Shown: positions 34,109-45,602, counted from the stretch's first letter. The stretch is 64,000 nucleotides of DNA from Haematobacter genomosp. 1 (GCF_002196855.1 NZ_NIPW01000034.1:1-64000); one strand, 5' to 3'. The notes: generated by a model from the letters alone, not told the origin. Made by a program: numbers and translations.

Positions 34109-35596
34109 TTACCACCATTTCGCGGGCTTGGAAACGAATCCCGCAGCGGTCTCCAGTGCGAAGGCCGCATTGAGAAGCTCGCCCTCCTCCCACGGCCTGC
34201 CGATAAGCTGGAGGCCCAGCGGCAGGCCCTGCCGGTCCAGCCCCGCAGGCACCGAAATCCCCGGCAGGCCCGCGAGGTTGACCGTCACGGTAAAGACGTC
34301 GTTGAGGTACATCCTTACCGGATCCGCATCGGCCATTTCACCCAGACCGAATGCCGCAGAGGGCGTGGCCGGTGTCAGGATCGCGTCGATCCCGTCGCCG
34401 AAGACCACGTCGAAGTCATGCTTGATCATCGCGCGGACCTTGCGGGCGCGGTTGTAGTAGGCGTCGTAGAACCCCGCGGAGAGCACGTAGGTGCCGACCA
34501 TGACCCGGCGCTGGACTTCCTTGCCGAAGCCTTCGGCGCGGGTCTTTTCATAGATCTGCACGATGCCTTCGCCCGGCCCGAGCTTTGCCCGGTGGCCATA
34601 GCGCACCCCGTCATATCGCGCGAGGTTGGAGGACGCCTCCGCCGGCGCGATCACGTAATAGGCCGGCAGCGCGTATTTCGTATGGGGGAGGGAGATGTCC
34701 ACGATCTCCGCCCCCGCGTCGCGGAGCATTTCGGTCCCCTGTTTCCAGAGCGCCTCGATCTCGTCGGGCATGCCGTCCATGCGGTATTCGCGCGGGATGC
34801 CGATGCGCTTGCCGCGGATGTCACCGGTGAGCGCGGCCTCGAAATTCGGCACGGCGAGGTCGGCGGAGGTGGAATCCTTCGCGTCCGGCCCGGACATCGC
34901 TTCCAGCATGATGGCCGCGTCGCGCACCGTCTTGGTCATCGGCCCCGCCTGATCCAGCGAGGAGGCGAAAGCGATGGTGCCCCAGCGGGAGCAGCGCCCG
35001 TAGGTCGGCTTGATGCCCACGATGCCGGTGAAGGCGGCGGGCTGGCGGATGGAGCCGCCGGTATCCGTTCCCGTGGCGCCAAGGCACAGGTCCGCCGCCA
35101 CCGCCGCCGCCGATCCGCCGGAGGAGCCGCCGGGCGTCAGGTTGCGGTCGTCCACCTTCCACGGGTTCACCACATCGCCGTAAACGGAGGTTTCGTTGGA
35201 GCTGCCCATGGCGAATTCGTCCATGTTCAGCTTGCCCAGCATCACGGCGCCCGCATCGCGCAACTGCTGCGTGACGGTCGATTCGTAGCCCGGACGGAAG
35301 CCCTCCAGAATGCGCGAGGCGGCCTGCGAGGCCACGCCCTCGGTGCAGAACAGATCCTTCACCCCGATCGGGATGCCGCACATGGCGGGCGCATCGCCCC
35401 CGGCCAGCCGTTTGTCGGCCTCCGTCGCGCGGTGCAGCGCGATTTCCGGGGTGGTGTGGACAAAGGCGTTCAGCGCCCCCGCCGCGGCAATCGCCTCAAG
35501 GCAGGATTCCGTCAGTTCGACGGAGGTGATGTCGCCCTTGCGGAGCGCGTCGCGCGCATCTGCGATGGTCAGACGGTTCGGCAGGACTTCGGTCAT
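34109..35596 (-). CDS. gatA: Aspartyl/glutamyl-tRNA amidotransferase subunit A
   Basis: A 495-aa amidase-signature enzyme. The triad is visible: Lys80 in [10 protein letters not shown], the Ser-rich loop [13 protein letters not shown] (156-168), and the nucleophile Ser182 in [11 protein letters not shown]. It releases ammonia from glutamine for GatB, which converts Glu-tRNA(Gln) or Asp-tRNA(Asn). The length matches GatA. It overlaps gatC by 4 bp. gatB is not in the operon and must lie elsewhere, as in many alphaproteobacteria. Confidence 0.96.
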   Translation of the reverse strand: MTEVLPNRLTIADARDALRKGDITSVELTESCLEAIAAAGALNAFVHTTPEIALHRATEADKRLAGGDAPAMCGIPIGVKDLFCTEGVASQAASRILEGFRPGYESTVTQQLRDAGAVMLGKLNMDEFAMGSSNETSVYGDVVNPWKVDDRNLTPGGSSGGSAAAVAADLCLGATGTDTGGSIRQPAAFTGIVGIKPTYGRCSRWGTIAFASSLDQAGPMTKTVRDAAIMLEAMSGPDAKDSTSADLAVPNFEAALTGDIRGKRIGIPREYRMDGMPDEIEALWKQGTEMLRDAGAEIVDISLPHTKYALPAYYVIAPAEASSNLARYDGVRYGHRAKLGPGEGIVQIYEKTRAEGFGKEVQRRVMVGTYVLSAGFYDAYYNRARKVRAMIKHDFDVVFGDGIDAILTPATPSAAFGLGEMADADPVRMYLNDVFTVTVNLAGLPGISVPAGLDRQGLPLGLQLIGRPWEEGELLNAAFALETAAGFVSKPAKWW

Positions 35597-35880
35597 TCCA
35601 CCACCTTCGGCACGGCAAAGAATCCTTCGCGGGCATCGGGGGCATTGGCGAGGATCCTGTCCTGCATCTCCCCTTCCGTCACCACGTCCTGACGACGCTT
35701 GAGCCGCATGGGCGTGACCGAGGTCATCGGCTCCACGCCCTCCACATCCACCTCATTGAGCTGTTCCATGAAGGTGAGGATGTTCGACAGTTCCTGCGCC
35801 AGCGCGGGCAGGTCGGTCTCCTCCACCCGGATACGGGCAAGGTGCGCCACGCGGCGCGCGGTATCGGTGTCGATGGACAT
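35593..35880 (-). CDS. gatC: Aspartyl/glutamyl-tRNA amidotransferase subunit C
   Basis: A 95-aa subunit with the family layout: [10 protein letters not shown] near the start, [23 protein letters not shown] in the middle and a C-terminal [11 protein letters not shown]. It wraps around and stabilises the GatA-GatB pair. It overlaps gatA by 4 bp and is the first gene of the operon. It lies 30 bp after the ceramidase-like gene on the same strand. Confidence 0.95.
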   Translation of the reverse strand: MSIDTDTARRVAHLARIRVEETDLPALAQELSNILTFMEQLNEVDVEGVEPMTSVTPMRLKRRQDVVTEGEMQDRILANAPDAREGFFAVPKVVE

Positions 35881-35910
35881 GGGGTGTCTCCGCGTCAGGA
35901 CCGGGATCGT

Positions 35911-36573
35911 TTAGCGAGGCAGGCCCCGTTCCGCAAGCATGTGACGCCGATAGACCTCGATCATCCAGCCGAGCATCAGCGCATTCAGCACGTGCCAGAG
36001 CAGATGCTTGCCCATCGGCAGGCGGGCGCAGACCAGCCCGTCGGCGGAGCGGGCGGTGAGCGACAGAAGCAGGATGCACGCTCCGAGCGCCAGCCCCCCG
36101 GCCGTCTGCGGGGCGCGAGACGACAGCAGGAGCGCGTAGAACAGGATCAGGAGCGGCACCGGCAGATAGGCGGCGGATCGGCCCAGCAGCGGCACACCCG
36201 CCAGAAACGGGGTGACCAGAGCGGCGAAGGGAAAGAACAACGCCACACCGATCAGGGCCAGGGGCCAGCGGAGCCGCAGGAAATGCAGGTTCGCCGTGAA
36301 AAGATAGGCGAGGATGAAGGCAAGGATCGGCAGCGTATCGGCCAGCGCCGCCCAGCGGGTCGCGAAAGTGTGAAACAGGAAGGATCCGATGCCGATCAGC
36401 GCCAGGAGCGCGCAGAGCACACCGGCCAGCGGCAGCCGCTCCCCGCTGATCCGCCGCCAGGACACAAGGGCCGCGATGAGAAAGGCCAGGTTGGTGACGG
36501 CATTCAGCGGCTCCGACCAGAAGGAGGCGTCCGTCCGCTCGCAATAGGCGTCTATCGTCCGGCTCCAGTCCAT
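35911..36573 (-). CDS. Ceramidase family membrane protein
   Basis: A 220-aa protein with about seven membrane helices. Candidate zinc-site residues of the alkaline ceramidase/PAQR-like superfamily are present: GSFLFHTFATRWAALADTLP (His and Asp) and HLLWHVLNA (HxxxH). The N-terminal CERTDASFWSEPLNAVTN matches the family's conserved loop. It may hydrolyse ceramide-like lipids or another amide lipid in the inner membrane; bacterial members are uncharacterised. Start at 36573, just before the conserved loop. It is divergent from the UPF0173 gene. Confidence 0.85.
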   Translation of the reverse strand: MDWSRTIDAYCERTDASFWSEPLNAVTNLAFLIAALVSWRRISGERLPLAGVLCALLALIGIGSFLFHTFATRWAALADTLPILAFILAYLFTANLHFLRLRWPLALIGVALFFPFAALVTPFLAGVPLLGRSAAYLPVPLLILFYALLLSSRAPQTAGGLALGACILLLSLTARSADGLVCARLPMGKHLLWHVLNALMLGWMIEVYRRHMLAERGLPR

Positions 36574-36632
36574 GCGTTTCCATTCCCGCGCGGCGCGGCT
36601 ACCTTTCGGGCGGAACAATAAAGGAGAAATCC

Positions 36633-37325
36633 ATGCAGATCATCTGGCTTGGCCATGGCGGCTGGCGCATCGAGGTCGAGGGCGCGGTTCTGCTGGTGGA
36701 CCCGTGGCTGACCGGCAACCCGATGTTCCCGGAGGGCCGCCGCGCGGATGCCATCAGGGGCGCGACCCACATCGTGCTGACGCATGGCCACAACGACCAT
36801 ACCGGCGACATGCTCGCCATCGCGGGGGAACTTGGCATCCCGCTGGTTGGTATCCCCGAACTGATGGGCTATTTCGCGGAGCGTCACGGCTGCAAGACCA
36901 TCGACTTCAACAAGGGCGGCACGGTCGATCTGAACGGCGCAAAGGTGACGATGGTCAACGCCACGCATTCCTCCTCCATGACCGTGGACGGCCAGACGAT
37001 CTATGCCGGCACGGAATCGGGCTATGTCATCGCGGGCGAGGGGCGGACGATCTATTTCTCCGGCGATACCGATGTGATGGCCGACATGAAGATCATCGCG
37101 GATCTGCATGCGCCCGATATCGGCATCCTCTGTGCGGGCGGACATTACACGATGGACATGACCCGTGCCGCCTATGCCGCGAAGACGTTCTTCGATTTCT
37201 CGCTTGTCCTGCCCAGCCATTACCGGACCTTCCCGCTGCTCGCGCAGGATGCCTCGGTCCTGCAGGCCGGCCTGCCCGGCGTGACGGTGCATGAGCCGGA
37301 AGTGCTGACCCCCGTGCCGCTCTGA
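36633..37325 (+). CDS. UPF0173 family metal-dependent hydrolase
   Basis: A 230-aa metallo-beta-lactamase-fold protein without signal peptide. IWLGHGGWRIE, VDPWLTGNP, LTHGHNDHTGD (HxHxDH zinc site), FSGDTDVMADM and CAGGHYTMD appear in the order usual for UPF0173. It is cytoplasmic with unknown substrate. The ATG at 36633 follows AAAGGAGAAA at ideal spacing. It lies 49 bp before modA on the same strand; a functional link is not established. Confidence 0.9.
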   Translation: MQIIWLGHGGWRIEVEGAVLLVDPWLTGNPMFPEGRRADAIRGATHIVLTHGHNDHTGDMLAIAGELGIPLVGIPELMGYFAERHGCKTIDFNKGGTVDLNGAKVTMVNATHSSSMTVDGQTIYAGTESGYVIAGEGRTIYFSGDTDVMADMKIIADLHAPDIGILCAGGHYTMDMTRAAYAAKTFFDFSLVLPSHYRTFPLLAQDASVLQAGLPGVTVHEPEVLTPVPL

Positions 37326-37374
37326 CATGCGCCTCTTCCGACGCGCCCCTCGTTCCGATCCAAGGAGGAACCCC

Positions 37375-38139
37375 ATGTTCGATCTGACACGCCGCCTTCT
37401 GCTCGCCGCTGGCCTGAGCTTGGCTAGCCTGCCTGTTCACGCGGCGGAGCCGGTGGTGGTCTTTGCGCCCACCAGCCTCAAGGCATCGCTCGACCTCGCC
37501 GCGGCGGAGTGGGCGCGGACGAGCGGGGAGCGGGCGCTCATCACCTATGGGGCCAGCTCGGAACTGGCGCGGCAGGTGGCGGAGGGCGCGGATGTGGATG
37601 TGTTCCTGTCCTCCGATGCGGAATCCATGGACCTGCTGGATGCGGGCGGGTTCATCGCGGAGGGCAAGCGGTTCGACCTGCTGGGCAACACGCTCGTGCT
37701 GATCGGCGGGCCGGGGCATACGGATCCCGTCCCGCTCGAAAGCCCGGATGCCGCCAGACTTCTGGCCGAGGGCAAGGTGGCTTTGGCGGCAGAGGGGTTG
37801 CCGCTTGGTGACTACGGGCGCGAATCGCTCCGCCATCTCGGGGTCTGGGAGATGGTGGAGCCGCATCTGCTGACCGCAGAGACGGAGCCGGGGGTGGTTG
37901 CTGCCGTCGCCGAGGGGCAGGCGGCCTATGGCGTCGCCTATGGCACGGATGCGGTCGCGCAGAAGGCGGTGACCATCGTTGCCACCTTCCCGCCGGAAAG
38001 CCACGCGCCGATCTTCTATCCGATCGCGGTGATGAAGGAGCCGCCCCATCCTTCCGAAGCGGATGGCTTCGTCAGTTTCCTGTCCTCCGAGCCGATCCGT
38101 GCGCTGTTCGAGGCGCATGGCTTCGTGTCGATGCACTGA
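37375..38139 (+). CDS. modA: Molybdate ABC transporter substrate-binding protein
   Basis: A 254-aa periplasmic molybdate-binding protein. The signal peptide (MFDLTRRLLLAAGLSLASLPVHA) has a twin Arg, so Tat export is possible. The mature part has FAPTSLKASLD, ITYGASSELARQVAEGADVDVF, and YGVAYGTDA, the oxyanion-binding segments of ModA. AAGGAGGAA precedes the ATG at 37375; an upstream ATG at 37327 is poorly placed. No modB or modC follows: downstream are repeats, a structured element and opposite-strand genes. It therefore depends on a permease encoded elsewhere or is an orphan copy. Confidence 0.93.
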   Translation: MFDLTRRLLLAAGLSLASLPVHAAEPVVVFAPTSLKASLDLAAAEWARTSGERALITYGASSELARQVAEGADVDVFLSSDAESMDLLDAGGFIAEGKRFDLLGNTLVLIGGPGHTDPVPLESPDAARLLAEGKVALAAEGLPLGDYGRESLRHLGVWEMVEPHLLTAETEPGVVAAVAEGQAAYGVAYGTDAVAQKAVTIVATFPPESHAPIFYPIAVMKEPPHPSEADGFVSFLSSEPIRALFEAHGFVSMH

Positions 38140-38157
38140 ACGGCGCGGGTCGCGGGC

Positions 38158-38231
38158 GGCAGGTTTCCCGGTCCCTGCGCCCGCCTTGATGCAGGCGGCC
38201 GGACTTCCCGGCCCCCTGCGCCCGCGTTGAT
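38158..38231 (+). repeat. Imperfect 33-35 bp tandem repeat after modA
   Basis: Two units, GGC-GG-TTCCCGG-CCCTGCGCCCGC-TTGAT at 38158-38190 and 38197-38231, differ by a few substitutions and two extra bases. They lie 18 bp after the modA stop codon, before the hairpin at 38239. Confidence 0.7.
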
Positions 38232-38238
38232 CTGAAGA

Positions 38239-38299
38239 CTTTCGGCAGCGGACCGGGCGTGCTCTGCCCAAATGGGGCTGAAAGCACCTCTGCCGAAAG
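38239..38299. other. Nested inverted repeat (structured element) downstream of modA
   Basis: CTTTCGGCAG at 38239-38248 is the exact reverse complement of CTGCCGAAAG at 38290-38299. Inside it GTGCT (38259) pairs with AGCAC (38283), and GCCC (38266) with GGGC (38275). The result is a three-tier stem-loop of 61 nt. It has no T-run, so it is more likely a structured RNA, 3'-end stabiliser or protein site than a simple terminator. Confidence 0.55.
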
Positions 38300-38379
38300 C
38301 CGGATGAGAGGACTGCGCGCTCTCACATTCTGTTTCGCCCGGCACAGGCTGCATGTTTCGTTCGGCACAGGCTGCCGCG

Positions 38380-38631
38380 TCACCCGCCGAGCCGTGTCGT
38401 GACCTTCCAGCCGTCGCCAACGGGCGACAACCGCCAGTTCCCGGCGGCGATGGCGGTGCCCCGCGCTGTCCGGTAAGGGGCGATCCGAATGTCCCAGCCC
38501 GTGCCCTGCCGCTCTGCCATGGCAGGGGCGGTGCTGCCGTCGGAAAATTCCGCCAGCGTATCGCCCACGGCCTCCGCCAGTCCGACGCGACAGCCCGGAT
38601 AGGCGTGGCTGCCGGCGAAGCGCAGGATCAC
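38380..38631 (-). CDS. Small uncharacterised protein coupled to the TIGR01244 gene
   Basis: An 83-aa protein starting with GTG at 38631; its start codon overlaps the TGA of the preceding gene (GTGA), a typical coupled start. The sequence has TGWDIRIAPYRTARGTAIAAGNWRLSPVGDGWKVTTRLGG-like beta-strand character (quoted here in outline, best preserved as GWDIRIAPYR and GWKVTTRL) and no membrane or signal segment. Codon use matches neighbours. I do not recognise a family. The open frame extends further upstream, but only by reading the TIGR01244 gene in the wrong frame. A role beside the phosphatase-like protein is inferred from coupling only. Confidence 0.55.
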   Translation of the reverse strand: MILRFAGSHAYPGCRVGLAEAVGDTLAEFSDGSTAPAMAERQGTGWDIRIAPYRTARGTAIAAGNWRLSPVGDGWKVTTRLGG

Positions 38632-39056
38632 TTCCGCGCGGCCAGCGCGTCGATCAGCCCGCGCACGGGTTCGAGGTTGTAGCCATAGCGCGACGGCGTC
38701 GCGATGATGTCGTCCGTGGCGAGATTGCCCGCCTCCGTCAGCGCCCACATGATGGACGACCGGTTGCCGGAGGCGCAGTAGGCCAGCACCGGCCCTGTCG
38801 CCGCCTCCCGTGCGGCGGCCTGCGCCGTCACGTTGTCCTCGGTGAGCGCGCCGCCGATCACCGGGTTTTCCACGAAGGTCAGTCCGGCTGCCTCCGCCGC
38901 GCGGCGCATCTCGTCGTTACGCAGCTCCGGCGGGTTCTCCGCATCCGGGCGGTTGGAGATGATGGTGGTATAGCCCGCGTCCTTGATCGCCGGAATGTCG
39001 GACGGGTCGATCTGGGGCGAGACGGCGTAGTCGTCAGTCAGGGCGCGGATATCCAT
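38628..39056 (-). CDS. TIGR01244 family phosphatase-like protein (DUF442)
   Basis: A 142-aa protein related to dual-specificity phosphatases. SPQIDPSDIPAIKDAGYTTIISNRPDAE is the N-terminal family segment, and the P-loop is YCASGNRSS (Cys94, Arg99). In some bacteria this domain is fused to a metallo-beta-lactamase-like sulfur dioxygenase (Blh), hinting at sulfide or persulfide metabolism; here it stands alone. ATG at 39056 follows AAGGAGAACACC. The 3' end overlaps the GTG of the small gene at 38631. Confidence 0.88.
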   Translation of the reverse strand: MDIRALTDDYAVSPQIDPSDIPAIKDAGYTTIISNRPDAENPPELRNDEMRRAAEAAGLTFVENPVIGGALTEDNVTAQAAAREAATGPVLAYCASGNRSSIMWALTEAGNLATDDIIATPSRYGYNLEPVRGLIDALAARK

Positions 39057-39129
39057 GGTGTTCTCCTTGATCCTTGCCCGCAGCATACGGATGGGGGCAG
39101 CAGGCGCAACGCCCGCGGCCCCCGCCCGG

Positions 39130-40380
39130 TCAGTTCAATACGACCAGCGCGTGACGCTTCCGCCCCGCGGTGAGCTTCACCGGCTCCGCAAGATCGGCAG
39201 GCGCGAACATTCGCCCCGCATCGGCCTCCGCCGCGTCGTTGACGCGCAGGCCACCCTCGGCGATCAGGCGTTTCGCATCCTTGCCCGATTTCGCCAGCCC
39301 CGACCGCACGACGAGCTGGGCCAGCGTGATACCCTCGCCCACTTCCCCGCTTTCAAGCGCGAGCGTGGGCAGATCGTCCCCGATCCCGCCTTTTTCGAAT
39401 ACCTCGCGCGCCGTGGCCTCCGCCGCCTCCGCCGCCTCCGCACCGTGAAGGAGCGTGGTGACCTCGTTGGCGAGGATGATCTTCGCGCCGTTGATCTCCG
39501 ACCCCGCGAGCGCCCCCAGCCGCTCGCATTCCGCGACCGGCAATTCGGTGTAGAGCTTCAGGAACCGGGCCACATCCGCGTCCGTGGTATTCCGCCAGAA
39601 CTGCCAGAACTCGTAGGGTGAGAGCATCTGCGCGTTCAGCCACACGGCGCCGCCCGCCGACTTGCCCATCTTCCGCCCGTCCGATGTCGTGAGCAACGGC
39701 GAGGTGAGACCGTAGATCTCCTCGTCGATCACCCGGCGCGTCAGGTCGATGCCGTTGACGATGTTCCCCCACTGGTCCGACCCGCCCATCTGCAGCAGGC
39801 AGCCATACCGGCGGTTCAACTCCAGAAAGTCATAGGCCTGAAGGATCATGTAGTTGAATTCGAGGAAGGAGAGCGACTGCTCCCTGTCCAGCCGCGACTT
39901 GACCGATTCGAACGACAGCATCCGGTTCACCGAGAAATGCCGCCCGATGTCCCGCAGGAACTCGAGGTAGTTGAGGTGATCCAGCCATTCGGCGTTGTTC
40001 AGCATCAGCGCGCCGTTCCCCGCCTCCCCGTAGGAGAGGTAGCGGGAGAACACCTGCTTCATCCCGGCGATGTTCTCGTCGATCCGCTCGGGGGTCAGCA
40101 GCGGGCGTTCCTCGCTGCGGAAGGAGGGATCGCCCACCTTGGTGGTGCCGCCGCCCATGAGCGTGATCGGCTTGTGCCCGGTTTTCTGCAACCAGCGCAG
40201 CATCATGATGTTGAGCAGATGCCCCACGTGCAGCGACGCGGCCGTCGCGTCATAGCCGATATAGGCGGGCACGATCCCCTTCACCAAAGCCGCGTCCAGC
40301 GCCTCGTAATCGGTGCAGTCGGCGACATAGCCACGCTCGATCATGACGCTCAGAAAATCGGATTTCGGTTGGAAGGCCAT
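39130..40380 (-). CDS. tyrS: Tyrosyl-tRNA synthetase
   Basis: A 416-aa class I synthetase. [18 protein letters not shown] carries the HIGH-type motif (HVGH), and [11 protein letters not shown] the KMSKS-type motif (KMGKS). [14 protein letters not shown] is the tyrosine/ATP pocket, and the C-terminal S4-like RNA-binding domain has [11 protein letters not shown]. It charges tRNA-Tyr in the cytoplasm. The ATG at 40380 precedes the usual MAFQPKSDF start; the longer frame adds a non-conserved leader. It is divergent from anmK. Confidence 0.96.
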   Translation of the reverse strand: MAFQPKSDFLSVMIERGYVADCTDYEALDAALVKGIVPAYIGYDATAASLHVGHLLNIMMLRWLQKTGHKPITLMGGGTTKVGDPSFRSEERPLLTPERIDENIAGMKQVFSRYLSYGEAGNGALMLNNAEWLDHLNYLEFLRDIGRHFSVNRMLSFESVKSRLDREQSLSFLEFNYMILQAYDFLELNRRYGCLLQMGGSDQWGNIVNGIDLTRRVIDEEIYGLTSPLLTTSDGRKMGKSAGGAVWLNAQMLSPYEFWQFWRNTTDADVARFLKLYTELPVAECERLGALAGSEINGAKIILANEVTTLLHGAEAAEAAEATAREVFEKGGIGDDLPTLALESGEVGEGITLAQLVVRSGLAKSGKDAKRLIAEGGLRVNDAAEADAGRMFAPADLAEPVKLTAGRKRHALVVLN

Positions 40381-40514
40381 TGCCCTTTCATCCTCTCTTG
40401 TCTGACATGGATCCCAAGGCTCACCCGTGGTGCCTCTCCATGTGCCGTCGCCTATACCGCCGGGCGGCTGCAAGGGAAAGCGTCATGGCGGCGCGGAACG
40501 GTTTCGGAGGGGTC

Positions 40515-41615
40515 ATGGACCGGATGATGACAGCGCTCGGCGCGATGTCGGGAACCTCGCTCGACGGGGTGGATGCGGCGACGGTCGTGACGGATGGCGA
40601 ACGGATAGAGACCTTCGGCCCCTCCGCCTACCGCCCCTATACCGAAGTGGAGCGGGACGTTCTGCGCGCCGCGCTCGGCCGCTGGCCCGGCGAGCCGGGG
40701 GTGGCGGAGGCTGCGCGGGTGGTGGAGGCCGCCCATGCAGCGCTGATGTCCCCGCTGGCGGGGGAGGTCGCTGGCTTTCACGGCCAGACGCTGGCCCATG
40801 ATCCCGGCGGGCGGGGGACACATCAGGCAGGCTCGGGCGCGGCGCTGGCGGCGGCGCTGGCCCGCCCGGTGATCTGGGACTTCCGCTCCGCCGATGTCGC
40901 GGCAGGCGGGCAGGGGGCGCCGCTCGCGCCGTTTTTCCATTTCGCCTGCGCCCGCTGGGCGGGGGAGCGGGAGCCTGTGGCCTTCCTGAACCTTGGGGGT
41001 GTCGGCAATTTCACCTGGGTCGATCCGCGCCGCCCCGCGCCGGAGGCCGAAGGCGCGCTCCTTGCCTTTGACACCGGGCCCGCGAATGCCCCGATCGACG
41101 ACTTTCTCCGCCAGCGCCGGGGCGCCACGCGGGATGAGGGGGGCGCACTCGCCGCCTCCGGCACGGTGGATGAGGCCGCTGTGGCGGCGCTGCTGGCCCA
41201 TTCCTATTTCGCACAGAGACCGCCGAAGTCACTGGACAGGAACGGCTTTCCTGGGCTTCTGCCCTCGGTCGAAACGCTGTCCGATGCGGATGGGGCGGCG
41301 ACGCTGTCGGCTGCGGTTGCGGCGACTGTCGCGGCGGGCGCCCGGCATTTCCCGACGCCCGTCTCGCGCGTGCTGGTGACCGGGGGCGGGCGGCACAATG
41401 CAACGCTGATGCGGATGCTGGCAGAACGGCTTGGCACGCGCGTCGCACCGGTGGAGGATGCGGGCCTCGACGGCGACATGCTGGAGGCACAGGCCTTCGC
41501 CTTCCTCGCCGTCCGTGTGCTGCGTGGCCTGCCGCTCTCCGCGCGGATGACCACTGGCGTGCCGCGGCCTGTGACAGGCGGCCGGATCAGCCGCCCGGAT
41601 GCGCGGGCCGCCTGA
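40515..41615 (+). CDS. anmK: Anhydro-N-acetylmuramic acid kinase
   Basis: A 366-aa ASKHA-fold kinase that phosphorylates and opens 1,6-anhydroMurNAc recovered from the cell wall. [15 protein letters not shown] is the N-terminal ATP loop, [11 protein letters not shown] and [21 protein letters not shown] are substrate-site segments, and [13 protein letters not shown] the C-terminal adenine-binding motif. The ATG at 40515 follows CGGAGGGG; upstream ATGs lack such a site. Together with the amidase at 32803 it indicates peptidoglycan recycling. Confidence 0.95.
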   Translation: MDRMMTALGAMSGTSLDGVDAATVVTDGERIETFGPSAYRPYTEVERDVLRAALGRWPGEPGVAEAARVVEAAHAALMSPLAGEVAGFHGQTLAHDPGGRGTHQAGSGAALAAALARPVIWDFRSADVAAGGQGAPLAPFFHFACARWAGEREPVAFLNLGGVGNFTWVDPRRPAPEAEGALLAFDTGPANAPIDDFLRQRRGATRDEGGALAASGTVDEAAVAALLAHSYFAQRPPKSLDRNGFPGLLPSVETLSDADGAATLSAAVAATVAAGARHFPTPVSRVLVTGGGRHNATLMRMLAERLGTRVAPVEDAGLDGDMLEAQAFAFLAVRVLRGLPLSARMTTGVPRPVTGGRISRPDARAA

Positions 41616-41919
41616 GCGGCTGGAGACGGGTTCTGGGGTGCCCATGCTCGGGAAATCGGTCGAGGCTGTGTCGATCTCGGAATACGTGAACCTGTCCAAA
41701 ACCGTTTCCTCCGAAGGGCGACGCAAGAAACGATGAACTCCGCAGGTCAACTCGACCGCTATGGAACAATACGGCTACACTACCTGACGGGGTTTTGACA
41801 CGGCCTCGGTCCCCGAATGACCCGGCTGGACCCGAAATCAGTAGATTTCCGACCGGATTTCCTCAGATTGCCAACGATCTCCGCTCCGACGCAGACCAAG
41901 GGCCTCCTTCAGCAGCCTG
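41616..41919. other. Intergenic stretch without recognised gene
   Basis: Between anmK and the convergent cupin gene are 304 bp with no credible coding frame. The part from about 41640 to 41900 has lower GC than its neighbours and contains GGGGTTTTGACACGGCC, vaguely like the ends of some insertion sequences, but no terminal inverted repeat pair or transposase fragment could be defined. Confidence 0.4.
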
Positions 41920-42348
41920 CTAACCGCCGATATCGAAGCCAGGAGGCGCGAGCTCGAACCCTGCGAAGGTGAAGCCGGGGCTGACGGTGCAGCCGGCCAA
42001 TGTCCATGCGCCGGTGGAACGGGCCGCCTGCCAGTGGCCCGCGGGGACGATGCATTGCGGGCTGTCTCCCGCCAGCACATCCGGGCCGAGGCGCAGGTGC
42101 CGCGCCGGACCTTCCGCATGTTCGGAGAGGGAGAGGGTGAGCGGCGCGCCCGCATGGAAATGCCAGATCTCCGTCGCGTTCACCCGGTGCCAATGGCTCC
42201 GCTCGCCCGCCCGCAAAAGAAAAAGGATCGCGGTGCCTGACGGGCGTTCCCCCGTCGCGGCCTCCGCGATCCATGTCTGACGGAACCAGCCGCCTTCCGG
42301 GTGCGGGGCAAGGCCGAGCGCCGCGATGATCCGCTCCGCATCGTCCAT
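41920..42348 (-). CDS. Cupin_5 (DUF985) family protein
   Basis: A 142-aa single-domain cupin. The N-terminal IIAALGLAPHPEGGWFRQTW, central FLLRAGERSHWHRVNATEIWHFHAG (metal-binding His residues) and late VSPGFTFAGFELAPP match the DUF985 family. Function is unknown; sugar- or metal-binding has been suggested for relatives. The gene lies 12 bp after eno on the same strand, so it probably belongs to the fur-eno transcript. Confidence 0.9.
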   Translation of the reverse strand: MDDAERIIAALGLAPHPEGGWFRQTWIAEAATGERPSGTAILFLLRAGERSHWHRVNATEIWHFHAGAPLTLSLSEHAEGPARHLRLGPDVLAGDSPQCIVPAGHWQAARSTGAWTLAGCTVSPGFTFAGFELAPPGFDIGG

Positions 42349-42360
42349 GCCCCTGCCGCC

Positions 42361-44057
<1,697 letters not shown>

Positions 44058-44122
44058 CCCGCAATCCTTCGGTGTTTGGGGCGGTTTAAGCGATCTGCTC
44101 CGGCCTCGCCAGCCGGATTTTC

Positions 44123-44152
44123 CCCGTTAGCGCGACCGAGGGCGCTAACGGG
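44123..44152. promoter_or_regulatory. 11-bp inverted repeat between selO and fur
   Basis: CCCGTTAGCGC and GCGCTAACGGG are exact reverse complements separated by 8 bp. It lies 14 bp after the selO stop and 65 bp before the fur start. On the minus strand no T-run follows, which argues against a classic terminator. The GTTAGCGC half-site equals that of the palindrome upstream of pntA (6019-6030). Confidence 0.5.
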
Positions 44153-44165
44153 TGCGGGATGCGGC

Positions 44166-45602
44166 TCAGGTGCCGCAGAAGGTCAGGTGCACGGCTTCTT
44201 CCTTCAGCGGCGCGCGGGCGAGGTCGGCCTCCCCGCTCCGCACGGTGAAGGGGTCGGCAAGCGCAGCCGTCAGGCGCTCGAAGGGGGCGTAGTCCTCCGC
44301 CACGGCGGCGGCGATGGCCTCCTCCACCCGGTGGTTGCGGGGAATGATCCAGGGGTTTGCGCCGCGCATCACCTCTGCCGGGTCGCCGGTCTCCCGCGCC
44401 AGGCGTGCCTGCCAGACCGCCGCCCAGCGGTCGAAGGCCGCGCCGTCAGTGAACTCGTCGCGCGCGGTGCCCTCGGCCAGCCCCCGGAAGGTGCGGGTGA
44501 AATCGGCCTGACCCTCGGCCATGAGCGTGAGCAGCGACTGGATGAGGTCGAGATCCCCGTCTTCCGCCCCGCGCAGGCCCAGTTTCGCGCGGAACAGCCG
44601 CAGGTACTCGGCCTGATAGATCGGGGCGAAGCCGCCGAGCGCATCCTCCGCCGCCTCCACCGCCGCCTCCACCGCCGCGTCCTCCGTCCCGTCCATGATC
44701 ATCAGGAGCGAGGTGCCAAGCTGCGCGAGGTTCCACAGCGCGATCTGCGGCTGGTTGGCATAGGCATAGCGCCCCTGCCGGTCGATGGAGGAGAAGACCT
44801 TGCGCGGGTGATAGGTGTCGAGAAACGCGCAGGGTCCGTAGTCGATCGTTTCGCCGGACACGGCCATGTTGTCGGTGTTCATCACCCCGTGGATGAAACC
44901 GACCGACATCCATTGCGCGATGAGCCGGGCCTGACGGTCGATCACGCCCTTCAGCAGGCCGAGCGGCCCCGCCGCTCCCGGATAGTGCCGCGCGATCACG
45001 TGTTCGGTCAGCAGGCGCAGCGCCTCCTCGTCCCGCCGGGCGGCGAAGAACTGGAAGGTGCCGACACGGATATGCGATGCCGCGACACGGGTGAGCACGG
45101 CGCCGGGCAGCGCCCCCTCGCGATAGACGGGCTCTCCCGTGGCCACTGCGGCGAGGGCGCGGGTCGTCGGCACGCCGAGGGCGGCCATCGCCTCCGAGAC
45201 GATGTATTCGCGCAGCACCGGCCCAAGCCACGCGCGCCCGTCTCCCATGCGGCTGAAGGGCGTGCGGCCCGCCCCCTTGAGCTGGATGTCGAACCGCGCG
45301 CCATCGGGGGCGACGACCTCGCCCAGCAGGACCGCGCGTCCGTCGCCAAGCTGCGGCACGAAGCCGCCGAACTGATGACCGGCATAGGCCATGGCCAGCG
45401 GCTCCGCCCCCTCCGGCACGGTGTTGCCCGCAAGCGCCGCCACCCCTTCCGGGCCAGAGAGCCAGTCGGCGTTCAGCCCAAGACGCTCCGCCAGCGGGCG
45501 GTTCAGCCGGATGAGCCGCGGCGCACCCACCGGCGTGGCGGGCTGGCGGGCAAAGAACCGGTCAGGCAGACGGGCATAGCTGTTGTCGAACGGCAGGGTC
45601 AT
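44166..45602 (-). CDS. selO: Protein adenylyltransferase SelO (YdiU family)
   Basis: A 478-aa pseudokinase-fold enzyme that transfers AMP to proteins and is linked to oxidative stress. [24 protein letters not shown] (nucleotide loop region), [40 protein letters not shown] (active-site region) and CAFLDTYHP are typical. The C-terminus ends HLTFCGT, and the terminal Cys-containing motif without selenocysteine is normal for bacterial SelO. The start at 45602 gives the usual [16 protein letters not shown] opening. Monocistronic by spacing. Confidence 0.95.
   Translation of the reverse strand: MTLPFDNSYARLPDRFFARQPATPVGAPRLIRLNRPLAERLGLNADWLSGPEGVAALAGNTVPEGAEPLAMAYAGHQFGGFVPQLGDGRAVLLGEVVAPDGARFDIQLKGAGRTPFSRMGDGRAWLGPVLREYIVSEAMAALGVPTTRALAAVATGEPVYREGALPGAVLTRVAASHIRVGTFQFFAARRDEEALRLLTEHVIARHYPGAAGPLGLLKGVIDRQARLIAQWMSVGFIHGVMNTDNMAVSGETIDYGPCAFLDTYHPRKVFSSIDRQGRYAYANQPQIALWNLAQLGTSLLMIMDGTEDAAVEAAVEAAEDALGGFAPIYQAEYLRLFRAKLGLRGAEDGDLDLIQSLLTLMAEGQADFTRTFRGLAEGTARDEFTDGAAFDRWAAVWQARLARETGDPAEVMRGANPWIIPRNHRVEEAIAAAVAEDYAPFERLTAALADPFTVRSGEADLARAPLKEEAVHLTFCGT

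Noticed and set aside
41640-41900. Complete insertion sequence
   Set aside because: No terminal inverted repeats, target duplication or transposase frame could be found.
44123-44152. Rho-independent terminator of selO
   Set aside because: The stem is strong but is followed by GAAAAT rather than a T-run on the minus strand; reported instead as an inverted repeat.
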